From assembly GCF_029227915.1 (NCBI RefSeq), contig NC_079886.1, positions 12,237,501 through 12,301,500 of the forward strand: a stretch of DNA of 64,000 nt, given 5' to 3'. Within the stretch, counting starts at the first letter, position 1; every line of letters starts with the position of its first letter. The stretch comes from Hydractinia symbiolongicarpus. Lineage: Eukaryota > Cnidaria > Hydrozoa > Anthoathecata > Hydractiniidae. Made by a program: the position numbers and the translations under genes. Positions 27,011-41,200 of the stretch are shown in pieces. The notes beneath the pieces were generated by a model. The model saw only the letters and a list, made by a program, of their open reading frames with translations, was not told the origin of the DNA and did no database searches.

Positions 27011-29529
27011 GAGCCCCGCACGTAAATAACGTGGTTTCACCTGTCTGCGCAGGTTACCATTGGACTAGTCCTTCCAGTCTCAATGTGCTACAACGTCCCA
27101 AATCGTTTTCATTAGCGCCGTTGCCTTACAACACTCTTAACTACGTGCACAGTCCTATAAAGGCTGTAGTATGGCATTCTGCAGTCTAATAAAGGCCTAA
27201 CACGTAAATCACGTGGTTCCATCTGCATGCACAGGTTACCATTGGACAATTCCTTACAGTCTCAATGTGCTACAACGTCCCAAGTCGTTTTCATTAGCGC
27301 TGTTGCCTTACAACACTATTAACTGCGTGTACAGTCCTATAAAGGCTGTAATATTGCCTTTTGCAGTATAATAAAGGCCTCGCACGTAAATCACGTGGTT
27401 TCACCTGTCTGCTCAGGTTACCATTGGACTAGTCCTTCCAGTCTCAATGTGCTACAACGTCCCAAGTCGTTTTTATTAGCGCCGTTGCCTTACAACACTC
27501 TTAACTACGTGCACAGTCCTATAAAGGCTGTACTATAGCCTTTTGCAGTCTAATAAAGGCCTGACACGTAAATCACGTGCTTCCATCTGTCTGCGCAGTT
27601 TACCATTTGCCTAGTCCTTCCAGTCTCCATGCGCTACAACGTCCCAAGTCCTTCTCATTGGCGCCGTTGCCTTAGAACACTCTTAACTACGTGCACAGTC
27701 CTATAAAGACCGTAATATGGCCTTTTGCAGTCTAATAAAAGCCTCACACGTAAATCACGTGGTTCCATCTGCCTGCGCAGGTTACCATTGCAGTATTCCT
27801 TACAGTCTCAATGTGCTACAACGTCCTAAGTCGTTTTCATTAGCGGCGTTGCCTTACAACACTCTTAACTACGTGCACAGTCATATAAAGGCTGTAGTAT
27901 GGCCTTCTGCAGTCTAATAAAGGCCTCATACGTAATTAACGTGGTTCCATCTGTCTGTGCAGGTTACCATTGGACTAGTTCTTCCAGTCTCAATGCGCTA
28001 CAACGTCCCAAGTCGTTTTTATAAGCACCGCTGCCTTACAACACTCCTAACTACGTGCACAGTCTTATAAGGGCTGTAATATGGCCTTTTGCAGTCTAAT
28101 AAAGGCCTCATACGTAATTACCGTGGTTCCATCTGCCTGCGCAGGTTACCATTGGACTATTCCTTACAGTCTCAATGTGCTACAACGTCCCAAGTCTTCT
28201 TCATTATCACTGTTGCATTACAACACTATCAACTGTGTGCACAGTCCTATAAAGGCTGTAATATTGCCCTTTGCAGACTAATAAAGGCCTCGCACGTAAA
28301 TCACGTGGTTTCACCTGTCTGCGCAGGTTACCATTGGACTAGTCCTTCCAGTCTCAATGTGCTACAACGTCCCAAGTCGTTTTCATTAGCGCCGTTGCCT
28401 TACAACACTCTTAACTACGTGCACAGTCCTATAAAGGCTGTAATATGGCCTTTTGCCGTCTAATGAAGCCTCACACGTAAATCACTTGGTTCCATCTGCC
28501 TGCGCAGGTTACAATTGCACTAGTCCTTCCAGTCTCAATGCGCTACAACGTCCCAAGTCGTTTTCATTAGCGCCATTGCATTAGAACACTCTTAACTACG
28601 TGCACCGTTCTATAAAGGCTGTGATATGGCTTTTGCAGTCTAACAAAATCCTCGCAGGTATCTCACGTGGTTTTACCTGTCTGCGCAGGTTACCATTGGA
28701 CTAGTCCTTCCAGTCTCAATGTGCTACAACGTCCCAAGTCGTTTTCATTAGCGCCGTTGCCTTACCACACTCTTAACTACGTGCACAGTCCTATAAAGGC
28801 TGTAATATAGCCTTTTGCAGTCTAATAAAGGCCTGACACGTAAATCACGTGCTTCCATCTGCCTGCGCAGGTTACCATTGCACTGGTCCTTCCAGTCTCA
28901 ATGCGCTACAACGTCCCAAGTCGTTTTCATTAGCGCCATTGCATTAGAACACTCTTAACTACGTTCACAGTCCTATAAAGGCTGCAGCCTAACAAAAGCC
29001 TCACACGTGAATCACGTGGTTCCATCTGCCTGCGCAGGTTACCATTGGACTATTCCTTACAGTCTCAATGTGCTACAACGTCTCAAGTCTTCTTCATTAT
29101 CGCTGTTGCATTACAACACTATTAACTGTGTGCACAGTCCTATAAAGGCTGTAATATTGCCTTTTGCAGACTAATAAAGGCCTCGCACGTAAATCACGTG
29201 GTTTCACCTGTCTGCGCAGGTTACCAATGGACTAGTCCTTCCAGTCTTAATGTGCTACAACGTTCCAAGTTGTTTTCATTAGCGCCGTTGCCTTACAACA
29301 CTCTTAACTACGTGCACAGTCCTATAAAGGCTGTAGTATGGCCTTCTGCAGTCTAATAAGGGCCTTGCACGTAAATCACGTCGTTTCACCTGTCTGCGCA
29401 GGTTACGATTGGACTAGTCCTTTCAGTCTCAATATGCTACAACGTCCCAAGTCGTTTTCATTGGCGCTGTGGCCTTAGAAATGTCTTAACTATGTGCACA
29501 GTCCTATAAAGGCTGTAATATGGCTTTTT

Positions 29530-32500
29530 GCAGTCTAATAAAAGCCTCACACGTAATTAACGTGGTTCCATCTGCCTGTGCAGGTTACAATTGGACTAGT
29601 CCTTCCAATCTCAATGCGCTAAAACGTCCCAAGTCGTTTTCATTAGCGCCATTGCATTAGAACACTCTTAACTACGTGCACAGTCCTATAAAGGCTGTAA
29701 TATGGCCTTTTACCGTCTAATAAAAGCCTCACACGTAAATCAATTGGTTCCATCTGCCTGCGCAGGTTACCATTGCACTAGTCCTTTCAGTCTCAATGCG
29801 CTACAACGTCCCAAGTCGTTTTCATTAGCGCCATTGCATTAGAACACTCTTAACTACGTGCACAGTCCTATAAAGGCTGTAATATGGCTTTTGCAGTCTA
29901 ACAAAAGCCTCACACGTGAATCACGTGGTTCCATCTGCCTGCGCAGGTTACCATTGCACTATTCCTTCCAGTCTCAATGCGCTACAACGTCCCAAGTCGT
30001 TTTCATTAGCGCCATTGCATTAGAACACTCATAACTACGTGCACAGTTCTATAGAGGCTGTAATATGGCTTTTGCAGTCTAACAAAAGCCTCGCACGTAA
30101 ATCACGTGGTTTTACCTGTCTGCGCAGGTTACCATTGGAATAGTCCTTCCAGTCTCAATGTGCTACAACGTCCCAAGTCCTTATCATTGGCGCCGTTGCC
30201 TTAGAACACTCTTAACTACGTGCACAGTCCAATAAAGGGTGTATTATAGCCTTTTGCAGTCTAATATAAGCCTCACACGTAAATCACGTGGTTCCATCTG
30301 CCTGCGCAGGTTACCAATGCACTAGTCCTTCCAGTCTCAATGCGCTACAACGTCCCAAGTCGTTTTCGTTAGCGCCATTGCATTAGAACACTCTTAACTA
30401 CGTGCACAGTCCTATAAAGGCTGCAGTCTAACAAAAGCCTAACACGTGAATCACGTGGTTCCATCTGCCTGCGCAGGTTACCATTGGACTATTCCTTACA
30501 GTCTCAATGCACTACAACGTCCCAAGTCGTTTTTATTAGCGCCGCTGCCTTACAACACTCTTAACTACGTGCATCGTCCTATAAAGACTGTAACATGGCC
30601 TTTTGCAGCCTAATAAAGGCCTCATACGTAATTAACGTGGTTCCATCTGCCTGTGCAGGTTACCATTGCACTGTTCTTTCCAATATCATGCGCTACCACG
30701 TCCCAAGTCGTTTTCATTAGCGCTGTTGCCTTACAACACTCTTAACTACGTGCACGGTCCAATAAAGGCTGTAATATGGCTTTTGCAGTCTAACAAACGC
30801 GTCACACGTGAATCACGTGGTTCCATCTGCCTGCGCAGGTTACCATTAGACTATTCCTTACAGTCTCAATGTGCTACAACGTCCCAAGTCTTCTTCATTA
30901 GCGCTGTTGCATTACAACACTATTAACTGTGTGCACAGTCCTATAAAGGCTGTAATATTGCCTTTTGCAGTCTAATAAAGGCTTCGCACGTAAATCACGT
31001 GGTTTCACCTGTCTGCGCAGGTTAACATTGGACTAGTCCTTCCAGTCTCAATGTGCTACAACGTCCCAAGTCGTTTTCATTAGCGCCGTTGCCTTACAAC
31101 ACTCTTAACTACGTGCACAGTCCTATAAAGGCTGTAGTATGGCCTTCTGCAGTCTAATAAAGGCCTTGCACGTAAATCACGTCGTTTCACCTGTCTGCGC
31201 AGGTTACGATTGGACTAGTCCTTTCAGTCTCAATATGCTACAACGTCCCAAGTCGTTTTCATTGACGCTGTGGCCTTAGAACTGTCTTAACTATGTGCAC
31301 AGTCCTATAAAGGCTGTAATATGGCTTTTGCAGTCTAACAAAAGCCTCACACGTAAATCACGTGGTTCCATCTGCCTGCGCAGGTTACCATTGGACTATT
31401 CCTTACAGTCTCAATGTGCTACAACGTCCCAAGTCGTTTTCATTAGCGCTGTTGCCTTACAACACTCTTAACTACGTGCACAGTCCTATAAAGACCGTAA
31501 TATGGCCTTTTGCAGTCTAATAAAAGCCTTGCACGTAAATCACGCGGTTTCACCTGTCTGCGCAGGTTACCATTGGACTAGTCCTTCCAGTCTCAATGCG
31601 CTACAACGTCCCAAGTCGTTTTCATTAGTGCCATTGCATTAGAACACTCTTAACTACTTGCACAGTCCTATAAAGGCTGTAATATGGCTTTTGCAGTCTA
31701 ACAAAAGCCTCACACGTGAATCACGTGGTTCCATCTGCCTGCACAGGTTACCATTGCACTATTCCTTCCAGTCTCAATGCGCTACAACGTCCCAAGTCGT
31801 TTTCATTAGCGCCATTGCATTAGAACACTCATAACTACGTGCACAGTTCTATAGAGGCTGTAATATGGCTTTTGCAGTCTAACAAAAGCCTCGCACGTAA
31901 ATCACGTGGTTTTACCTGTCTGCGCAGGTTACCATTGGACTAGTCCTTCCAGTCTCAATGCGCTACAACGTCCCAAGTCCTTCTCATTGGCGCCGTTGCC
32001 TTAGAACACTCTTAACTACGTGCACAGTCCTATAAAGACCGTAATATGGCCTTTTGCAGTCTAACAAAAGCCTCACACGTGAATCACGTGGTTCCATCTG
32101 CCTGCGCAGGTTACCATTGCACTATTCCTTCCAGTCTCAATGCGCTACAACGTCCCAAGTCCTTCACATTGGCGCCGTTGCCTTAGAACACTCTTAACTA
32201 CGTGCACGGTCCAATAAAGGGTGTAATACAGCCTTTTGCAGTCTAATAAAGGCCTCACACGTAAATCACGTGGTTCCATCTGCCTGTGCAGGTTACCATT
32301 GGCCTAGTCCTTCCAGTCTCAATGCACTACAACGTCCCAAGTCGATTTCCTTAACGCCGTCGCTTTAGAACACTCTTAACTACGTACATCGTCCTATAAA
32401 GGCTGTAATATGGCCTTTTGCAGTCTAATAAAAGCCTCACACGTAAATCACGTGGTTCCATCTGCCTGCGCAGGTTACCATTGCACTAGTCCTTCCAGTC

Positions 32501-34430
32501 TAAATGCGCTACAACGTCCCAAGTCGTTTTCATTAGCGCGATTGCATTAGAACACTCTTAACTACGTGCACAGTCCTATAAAGGCTGAAATATGGCTTTT
32601 GCAGTCTAACAAATGCCTCACACGTGAATCACGTGGTTCCATCTGCCTGGGCAGGTTACCATTGGACTATTCCTTACAGTCTCAATGTGCTACAACGTCC
32701 CAAGTCTTCTTCATTAGCGCTGTTGCCTTATAACACTATTAACTGCGTGCACAGTCCAATAAAGGCTGTAATATTGCCTTTTGCAGTCTAATAAAGGTCT
32801 CGCACGTAAATCACGTGGTTTCACCTGCCTGCGCAGGTTACCAATGGACTAGTCCTTACAGTCTTAATGTGCCACAACGTCCCAAGTCGTCTTCATTAGC
32901 GCTGTTGCCTTAAAACACTCTTAACTACGTGCACAGTCCTATAAAGGCTGTACTATAGCCTTTTGCAGTCTAATAAAGGCCTCATACGTAATTAACGTGG
33001 TTCCATCTGCCTGTGCAGGTTACCATTGGACTAGTCCTTCCAGTCTCAATGCGCTACAACGTCCCAAGTCGTTTTTATTTTCACCGCTGCCTTACAACAC
33101 TCCTAACTACGTGCACAGTCTTATAAAGGCTGTAATATGGCCTTTTGCAGTCTAATAAAGGCCTCATACGTAATTAACGTGGTTCCATCTGCCTGTGCAG
33201 GTTACGATTGGACTAGTCCTTCCAGTCTCAATGTGCTACAACGTCCCAAGCCGTTTTCATTAGCGCCGTTGCCTTACAACACTCTTAACTACGTGCACAG
33301 TCCTATAAAGGCTGTAGTATGGCCTTCTGCAGTCTAATAAAGGCCTTGCACGTAAATCACGTCGTTTCACCTGTCTGCGCAGGTTACGATTGGACTAGTC
33401 CTTTCAGTCTCAATATGCTACAACGTCCCAAGTCGTTTTCATTGGCGCTGTGGCCTTAGAACTGTCTTAACTATGTGCACAGTCCTATAAAGGCTGTAAT
33501 ATGGCCTTTTGCAGTCTAATAAAAGCCTCACACGTAAATAACGTTGTTCCATCTGCCTGCGCAGGTTACCATTGCACTATTCCTTCCAGTCTCAATGCGC
33601 TACAACGTCCCAAGACGTTTTCATTATCGCCATTGCATTAGAATACTCTTAACTACGTGCACAGTCCTATAAAGGCTGTAATATGGCTTTTGCAGTCTAA
33701 CAAAAGCCTCACACGTAAATCACGTGGTTCCATCTGCCTGCGCAGGTTACCATTGGACTATTCCTTACAGTCTCAATGTGCTAAAACGTCCCAAGTCGTT
33801 TTCATTAGTGCCATTGCATTAGAACACTCTTAACTACGTTCACAGTCCTATAAAGGCTGTAATATTGCCTTTTGCAGTCTAATAAAGGCCTGACACGTAA
33901 ATCACGTGCTTCCATCTGCCTGTGCAGGTTACCATTGGCCTAGTCCTTCCAGTCTCAATGCGCTACAACGTCCCAAGTCCTTCTCATTGGCGCCGTTGCC
34001 TTAGAACACTCTTAACTACGTGCACAGTCCTATAAAGACCGTAATATGGCCTTTTACAGTCTAATAAAAGCCTCACACGTAAATCACGTGGTTCGATCTG
34101 CCTGCGCAGGTTACCATTGCACTATTCCATCCAGTCTCAATGCGCTACCACGTTGCAAGTCGTTTTCATTAGCGCTGTTGCCTTACAACACTCTTAACTA
34201 CGTGAACAGTCCTATAAAGGCTGCAATATGGCCTTTTGCAGTCTAGTAAAAGCCTCGCACGTAAATCACGTGGTTTCACCTGCCTGCACAGGTTACCATT
34301 GGACTAGTCCTTTCAGTCTCAATGCGCTACAACGTCCCAAGTCGCTTTTATTAGCGCCGCTGCCTTACAACACTCTTAACTACGTGCATCGTCCTATAAA
34401 GACTGTAAAATGGCCTTTTGCAGTCTAATT
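29530..34430 (+). repeat. Block duplicated about 16.2 kb downstream (to about 45.7-51.4 kb)
   Basis: Private variants occur in the same order in both places. Examples are TTTTACCGTCTAATAAAAGC at 29707 and about 45912, TTCTTTCCAATATCATGCGC-type variants at 30672 and 46876, GTGTAATACAGCC at 32221 and 48425, and a GTGCAGGTTACGATTGG monomer near 33200 and 49400. The offset is about 16,203 bp until near 33.9 kb. Near 34.0-34.4 kb it becomes 16,931 bp, four monomers more. Confidence 0.75.
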
Positions 34431-34960
34431 AAGGCCTCATACGTAATTAACGTGGTTCCATCTGCCTGTGCAGACACAACACTCTTAACTACGTGCACAG
34501 TCCTATAAAGGCTGTAGTATGGCCTTCTGCAGTCTAATAAAGGCCTTCCACGTAAATCACGTCGTTTCACCTGTCTGCGCAGGTTACGATTGGACTAGTC
34601 CTTTCAGTCTCAATATGCTACAACGTCCCAAGTCGTTTTCATTGGCGCCGTTGCCTTAGAACACTCTTAACTACGTGCACAGTCCTATAAAGACCGTATT
34701 ATGGCCTTTTGCAGTCTAATAAAAGCCTCACACGTAAATCACGTGGTTCGATCTGGCTGCGCAGGTTACCATAGCACTATTCCATCCAGTCTCAATGCGC
34801 TACCACGTCCCAAGTCGTTTTCATTAGCGCTGTTGCCTTACAACACTCTTAACTACGTGCATCGTCCTATAAAGACTGTAAAATGGCCTTTTGCAGTCTA
34901 ATTAAGGCCTCATACGTAATAACCGTGGTTCCATCTGCCTGTGCAGACACAACACTATTA
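34430..34960 (+). repeat. Two identically truncated monomers
   Basis: At about 34473 and 34946 the sequence jumps from CTGCCTGTGCAG directly to ACACAACACT, skipping about 83 bp of the monomer. The same breakpoint in both units indicates one deletion that was then copied by tandem duplication. Confidence 0.8.
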
Positions 34961-35920
34961 ACTGCGTGCACAGTCCAATAAAGGCTGTAATATTGCCTTT
35001 TGCAGTCTAATAAAGGTCTCGCACGTAAATCACGTGGTTTCACCTGTCTGCGCAGGTTACCATTGGACTAGTCCTTCCAGTCTCAATGTGCTACAACGTC
35101 CCAAGTCGTTTTAATTAGCGCCGTTGCCTTACAACACTCTTAACTACGTGCACAGTCCTATAAAGGCTGTAGTATGGCCTTCTGCAGTCTAATAAAGGCC
35201 TTGCACGTAAATCACGTCGTTTCACCTGTCTGCGCAGGTTACGATTGGACTAGTCCTTTCAGTCTCAATATGCTACAACGTCCCAAGTCGTTTTCATTGG
35301 CGCTGTGGCCTTAGAACTGTCTTAACTATGTGCACAGTCCTATAAAGGCTGTAATATGGCCTTTCGCAGTCTAATAAAAGCCTCACACGTAAATCACGTT
35401 GTTCGATCTGCCTGCGCAGGTTACCATTGCACTATTCCTTCCAGTCTCAATGCGCTACAACGTCCCAAGACGTTTTCATTATCGCCATTGCATTAGAATA
35501 CTCTTAACTACGTGCACAGTCCTATAAAGGCTGTAATATGGCTTTTGCAGTCTAACAAAAGCCTCACACGTAAATCACGTGGTTCCATCTGCCTGCGCAT
35601 GTTACCATTGGACTATTCCTTACAGTTTCAATGTGCTAAAACGGCCCAAGTCGTTTTCATTAGCGCTGTTGCCTTACAACACTATTAACTGCGTGCACAG
35701 TCCTATAAAGGCTGTAATATTCCCTTTTGCAGTCTAATAAAGGCCTCGCACGTAAATCACGTGGTTTCACCTGTCTGCGCAGGTTACCATTGGACTAGTC
35801 CTTACAGTCTCAATGTGCTACAACGTCCCAAGTCGTTTTCATTAGCGCCGTTGCCTTACAACACTTTTAACTACGTGCACAGTCCTATAAAGACCGTAAT
35901 ATGGCCTTTTGCAGTCTAAT

Positions 35921-38900
35921 AAAAGCCTGGCACGTAAATCACGCGGTTTCACCTGTCTGCGCAGGTTACCATTGGACTAGTCCTTTCAGTCTCAATATGC
36001 TACAACGTCCCAAGTCGTTTTCATTAGTGCCATTGCATTAGAACACTCTTAACTACGTGCACAGTCCTATAAAGGCTGTAATATTGCCTTTTGCAATCTA
36101 ATAAAGGCCTGACACGTATATCACGTGCTTCCATCTGCCTGCGCAGGTTACCATTGGCCTAGTCCTTCCAGTCTCAATGCGCTACAACGTCCCAAGTCCT
36201 TCTCATTGGCGCCGTTGCCTTAGAACACTCTTAACTACGTGCACAGTCCTATAAAGACCGTAATATGGCCTTTTGCAGTCTAATAAAAGCCTCACACGTA
36301 AACCACGTGGTTCCATCTGCCTGCGCAGGTTACCATTGCACTATTCCATCCAGTGTTAATGCGCTACCACGTCCCAAGTCGTTTTCATTAGCGCCGTTGC
36401 CTTACAACACTCTTAACTAGGTGCACAGTCCTATAAAGGCTGTAATATAGCCTTTTGCAGTCTAATAAAGGCCTGACACGTAAATCACGTGGTTCGATCT
36501 GGCTGCGCAGGTTACCATTGGCCTAGTCCTTCCAGTCTCAATGCGCTACAACGTCCCAAGTCCTTCTCATTGGCGCCGTTGCCTTAGAACACTCTTAACT
36601 ACGTGCACAGTCCTATAAAGACCGTAATATGGCCTTTTGCAGTCTAATAAAAGCCTCACACGTAAATCACGTGGTTCCATCTGCCTGCGCAGGTTACCAT
36701 TGCACTATTCCATCCAGTCTCAATGCGCTACCACGTCCCAAGCCGTTTTCATTAGCGCTGTTGCCTTACAACACTCTTAACTACGGTAACAGTCCTATAA
36801 AGGCTGCAATATGGCCTTTTGCAGTCTAATAAAAGCCTCGCACGTAAATCACGTGGTTTCACCTGCCTGCACAGGTTACCATTGGACTAGTCCTTTCAGT
36901 CTCAATGCGCTACAACGTCCCAAGTCGCTTTTATTAGCGCCGCTTCCTTACAACACTCTTAACTACGTGCATCGTCCTATAAAGACTGTAACATGGCCTT
37001 TTGCAGTCTAATAAAGGCCTGACACGTAAATCACGTGGTTCGATCTGGCTGCGCAGGTTACCATTGGCCTAGTCCTTCCAGTCTCAATGCGCTACAACGT
37101 CCCAAGTCCTTCTCATTGGCGCCGTTGCCTTAGAACACTCTTAACTACGTGCACAGTCCTATAAAGACCGTAATATGGCCTTTTGCAGTCTAATAAAAGC
37201 CTCACACGTAAATCACGTGGTTCCATCTGCCTGCGCAGGTTACCATTGCACTATTCCATCCAGTCTCAATGCGCTACCACGTCCCAAGCCGTTTTCATTA
37301 GCGCTGTTGCCTTACAACACTCTTAACTACGGTAACAGTCCTATAAAGGCTGCAATATGGCCTTTTGCAGTCTAATAAAAGCCTCGCACGTAAATCACGT
37401 GGTTTCACCTGCCTGCACAGGTTACCATTGGACTAGTCCTTTCAGTCTCAATGCGCTACAACGTCCCAAGTCGCTTTTATTAGCGCCGCTTCCTTACAAC
37501 ACTCTTAACTACGTGCATCGTCCTATAAAGACTGTAACATGGCCTTTTGCAGTCTAATAAAGGCCTCATACGTAATTAACGTGGTTCCATCTCCCTGCGC
37601 AGGTTACCATTGCACTATTCCTTCAAGTCTCAATGCGCTACAACGTCCCAAGTCCTTCTCATTGTCGCCGTTGCCTTAGAACACTCTTAACTACGTGCAC
37701 AGTCCTATAAAGACCGTAATATGGCCTTTTGCAGTCTAATAAAAGCCTCACACGTAAATCACGTGGTTCCATCTGCCTGCGCAGGTTACCATTGCACTAT
37801 TCCTTACAGTCTCAATGTGCTAAAACGGCCCAAGTCGTTTTCATTAGCGCTGTTGCCTTACAACACTATTAACTGCGTGCACAGTCCTATAAAGGCTGTA
37901 ATATTGCCTTTTGCAGTCTAATAAAAGCCTGGCACGTAAATCACGCGGTTTCACCTGTCTGCGCAGGTTACCATTGGACTAGTCCTTTCAGTCTCAATAT
38001 GCTACAACGTCCCAAGTCGTTTTCATTAGTGCCATTGCATTAGAACACTCTTAACTACGTGCACAGTCCTATAAAGGCTGTAATATTGCCTTTTGCAATC
38101 TAATAAAGGCCTGACACGTATATCACGTGCTTCCATCTGCCTGCGCAGGTTACCATTGGCCTAGTCCTTCCAGTCTCAATGCGCTACAACGTCCCAAGTC
38201 CTTCTCATTGGCGCCGTTGCCTTAGAACACTCTTAACTACGTGCACAGTCCTATAAAGACCGTAATATGGCCTTTTGCAGTCTAATAAAAGCCTCACACG
38301 TAAACCACGTGGTTCCATCTGCCTGCGCAGGTTACCATTGCACTATTCCATCCAGTGTTAATGCGCTACCACGTCCCAAGTCGTTTTCATTAGCGCCGTT
38401 GCCTTACAACACTCTTAACTAGGTGCACAGTCCTATAAAGGCTGTAATATAGCCTTTTGCAGTCTAATAAAGGCCTGACACGTAAATCACGTGGTTCGAT
38501 CTGGCTGCGCAGGTTACCATTGGCCTAGTCCTTCCAGTCTCAATGCGCTACAACGTCCCAAGTCCTTCTCATTGGCGCCGTTGCCTTAGAACACTCTTAA
38601 CTACGTGCACAGTCCTATAAAGACCGTAATATGGCCTTTTGCAGTCTAATAAAAGCCTCACACGTAAATCACGTGGTTCCATCTGCCTGCGCAGGTTACC
38701 ATTGCACTATTCCATCCAGTCTCAATGCGCTACCACGTCCCAAGCCGTTTTCATTAGCGCTGTTGCCTTACAACACTCTTAACTACGGTAACAGTCCTAT
38801 AAAGGCTGCAATATGGCCTTTTGCAGTCTAATAAAAGCCTCGCACGTAAATCACGTGGTTTCACCTGCCTGCACAGGTTACCATTGGACTAGTCCTTTCA

Positions 38901-41200
38901 GTCTCAATGCGCTACAACGTCCCAAGTCGCTTTTATTAGCGCCGCTTCCTTACAACACTCTTAACTACGTGCATCGTCCTATAAAGACTGTAACATGGCC
39001 TTTTGCAGTCTAATAAAGGCCTGACACGTAAATCACGTGGTTCGATCTGGCTGCGCAGGTTACCATTGGCCTAGTCCTTCCAGTCTCAATGCGCTACAAC
39101 GTCCCAAGTCCTTCTCATTGGCGCCGTTGCCTTAGAACACTCTTAACTACGTGCACAGTCCTATAAAGACCGTAATATGGCCTTTTGCAGTCTAATAAAA
39201 GCCTCACACGTAAATCACGTGGTTCCATCTGCCTGCGCAGGTTACCATTGCACTATTCCATTCAGTCTCAATGCGCTACCACGTCCCAAGCCGTTTTCAT
39301 TAGCGCTGTTGCCTTACAACACTCTTAACTACGGTAACAGTCCTATAAAGGCTGCAATATGGCCTTTTGCAGTCTAATAAAAGCCTCGCACGTAAATCAC
39401 GTGGTTTCACCTGCCTGCACAGGTTACCATTGGACTAGTCCTTTCAGTCTCAATGCGCTACAACGTCCCAAGTCGCTTTTATTAGCGCCGCTTCCTTACA
39501 ACACTCTTAACTACGTGCATCGTCCTATAAAGACTGTAACATGGCCTTTTGCAGTCTAATAAAGGCCTCATACGTAATTAACGTGGTTCCATCTCCCTGC
39601 GCAGGTTACCATTGCACTATTCCTTCAAGTCTCAATGCGCTACAACGTCCCAAGTCCTTCTCATTGTCGCCGTTGCCTTAGAACACTCTTAACTACGTGC
39701 ACAGTCCTATAAAGACCGTAATATGGCCTTTTGCAGTCTAATAAAAGCCTCACACGTAAATCACGTGGTTCCATCTGCCTGCGCAGGTTACCATTGCACT
39801 ATTCCTTACAGTCTCAATGTGCTAAAACGGCCCAAGTCGTTTTCATTAGCGCTGTTGCCTTACAACACTATTAACTGCGTGCACAGTCCTATAAAGGCTG
39901 TAATATTGCCTTTTGCAGTCTAATAAAGGCCTCGCACGTAAATCACGTGGTTTCACCTGTCTGCGCAGGTTACCATTGGACTAGTCCTTACAGTCTCAAT
40001 GTGCTACAACGTCCCAAGTCGTTTTCATTAGCGCCGTTGCCTTGCAACACTTTTCACTACGTGCACAGTCCTATAAAGACCGTAATATGGCCTTTTGAAG
40101 TCTAATAAAAGCCTGGCACGTAAATCACGCGGTTTCACCTGTCTGCGCAGGTTACCATTGGACTAGTCCTTTCAGCCTCAATGCGCTGCAACGTCCCAAG
40201 TCGTTTTCATTAGTGCCATTGCATTAGAACACTCTTAACTACGTGCACAGTCCTATAAAGGCTGTAATATTGCCTTTTGCAGTCTAATAAAGGCCTGACA
40301 CGTAAATCACGTGCTTCCATCTGCCTGCGCAGGTTACCATTGGCCTAGTCCTTCCAGTCTCAATGCGCTACAACGTCCCAAGTCCTTCTCATTGGCGCCG
40401 TTGCCTTAGAACACTCTTAACTACGTGCACAGTCCTATAAAGACCGTAATATGGCCTTTTGCAGTCTAATAAAAGCCTCACACGTAAATCACGTGGTTCC
40501 ATCTGCCTGCGCAGGTTACCATTGCACTATTCCATCCAGTGTTAATGCGCTACCACGTCCCAAGTCGTTTTCATTAGCGCCGTTGCCTTACAACACTCTT
40601 AACTAGGTGCACAGTCCTATAAAGGCTGTAATATAGCCTTTTGCAGTCTAATAAAGGCCTGACACGTAAATCACGTGCTTCCATCTGCCTGCGCAGGTTA
40701 CCATTGGCCTAGTCCTTCCAGTCTCAATGCGCTACAACGTCCCAAGTCCTTCTCATTGGCGCCGTTGCCTTAGAACACTCTTAACTACGTGCACAGTCCT
40801 ATAAAGACCGTAATATGGCCTTTTGCAGTCTAATAAAAGCCTCACACGTAAATCACGTGGTTCCATCTGCCTGCGCAGGTTACCATTGCACTATTCCATC
40901 CAGTCTCAATGCGCTACCACGTCCCAAGTCGTTTTCATTAGCGCTGTTGCCTTACAACACTCTTAACTACGGTAACAGTCCTATAAAGGCTGCAATATGG
41001 CCTTTTGCAGTCTAATAAAAGCCTCGCACGTAAATCACGTGGTTTCACCTGCCTGCACAGGTTACCATTGGACTAGTCCTTTCAGTCTCAATGCGCTACA
41101 ACGTCCCAAGTCGCTTTTATTAGCGCCGCTTCCTTACAACACTCTTAACTACGTGCATCTTCCTATAAAGACTGTAACATGGCTTTTTGCAGTCTAATAA
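35921..41200 (+). repeat. Higher-order repeat, 11 monomers (2002 bp)
   Basis: Monomer variants at 36629, 36811, 37175, 37357 and 37721 recur in the same order exactly 2002 bp later at 38631, 38813, 39177, 39359 and 39723. The repeat spans roughly 35921-37920 and 37921-39922. A partial third copy starts near 40103 after one extra monomer. Copies are nearly identical over long stretches, implying recent duplication. Confidence 0.85.
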
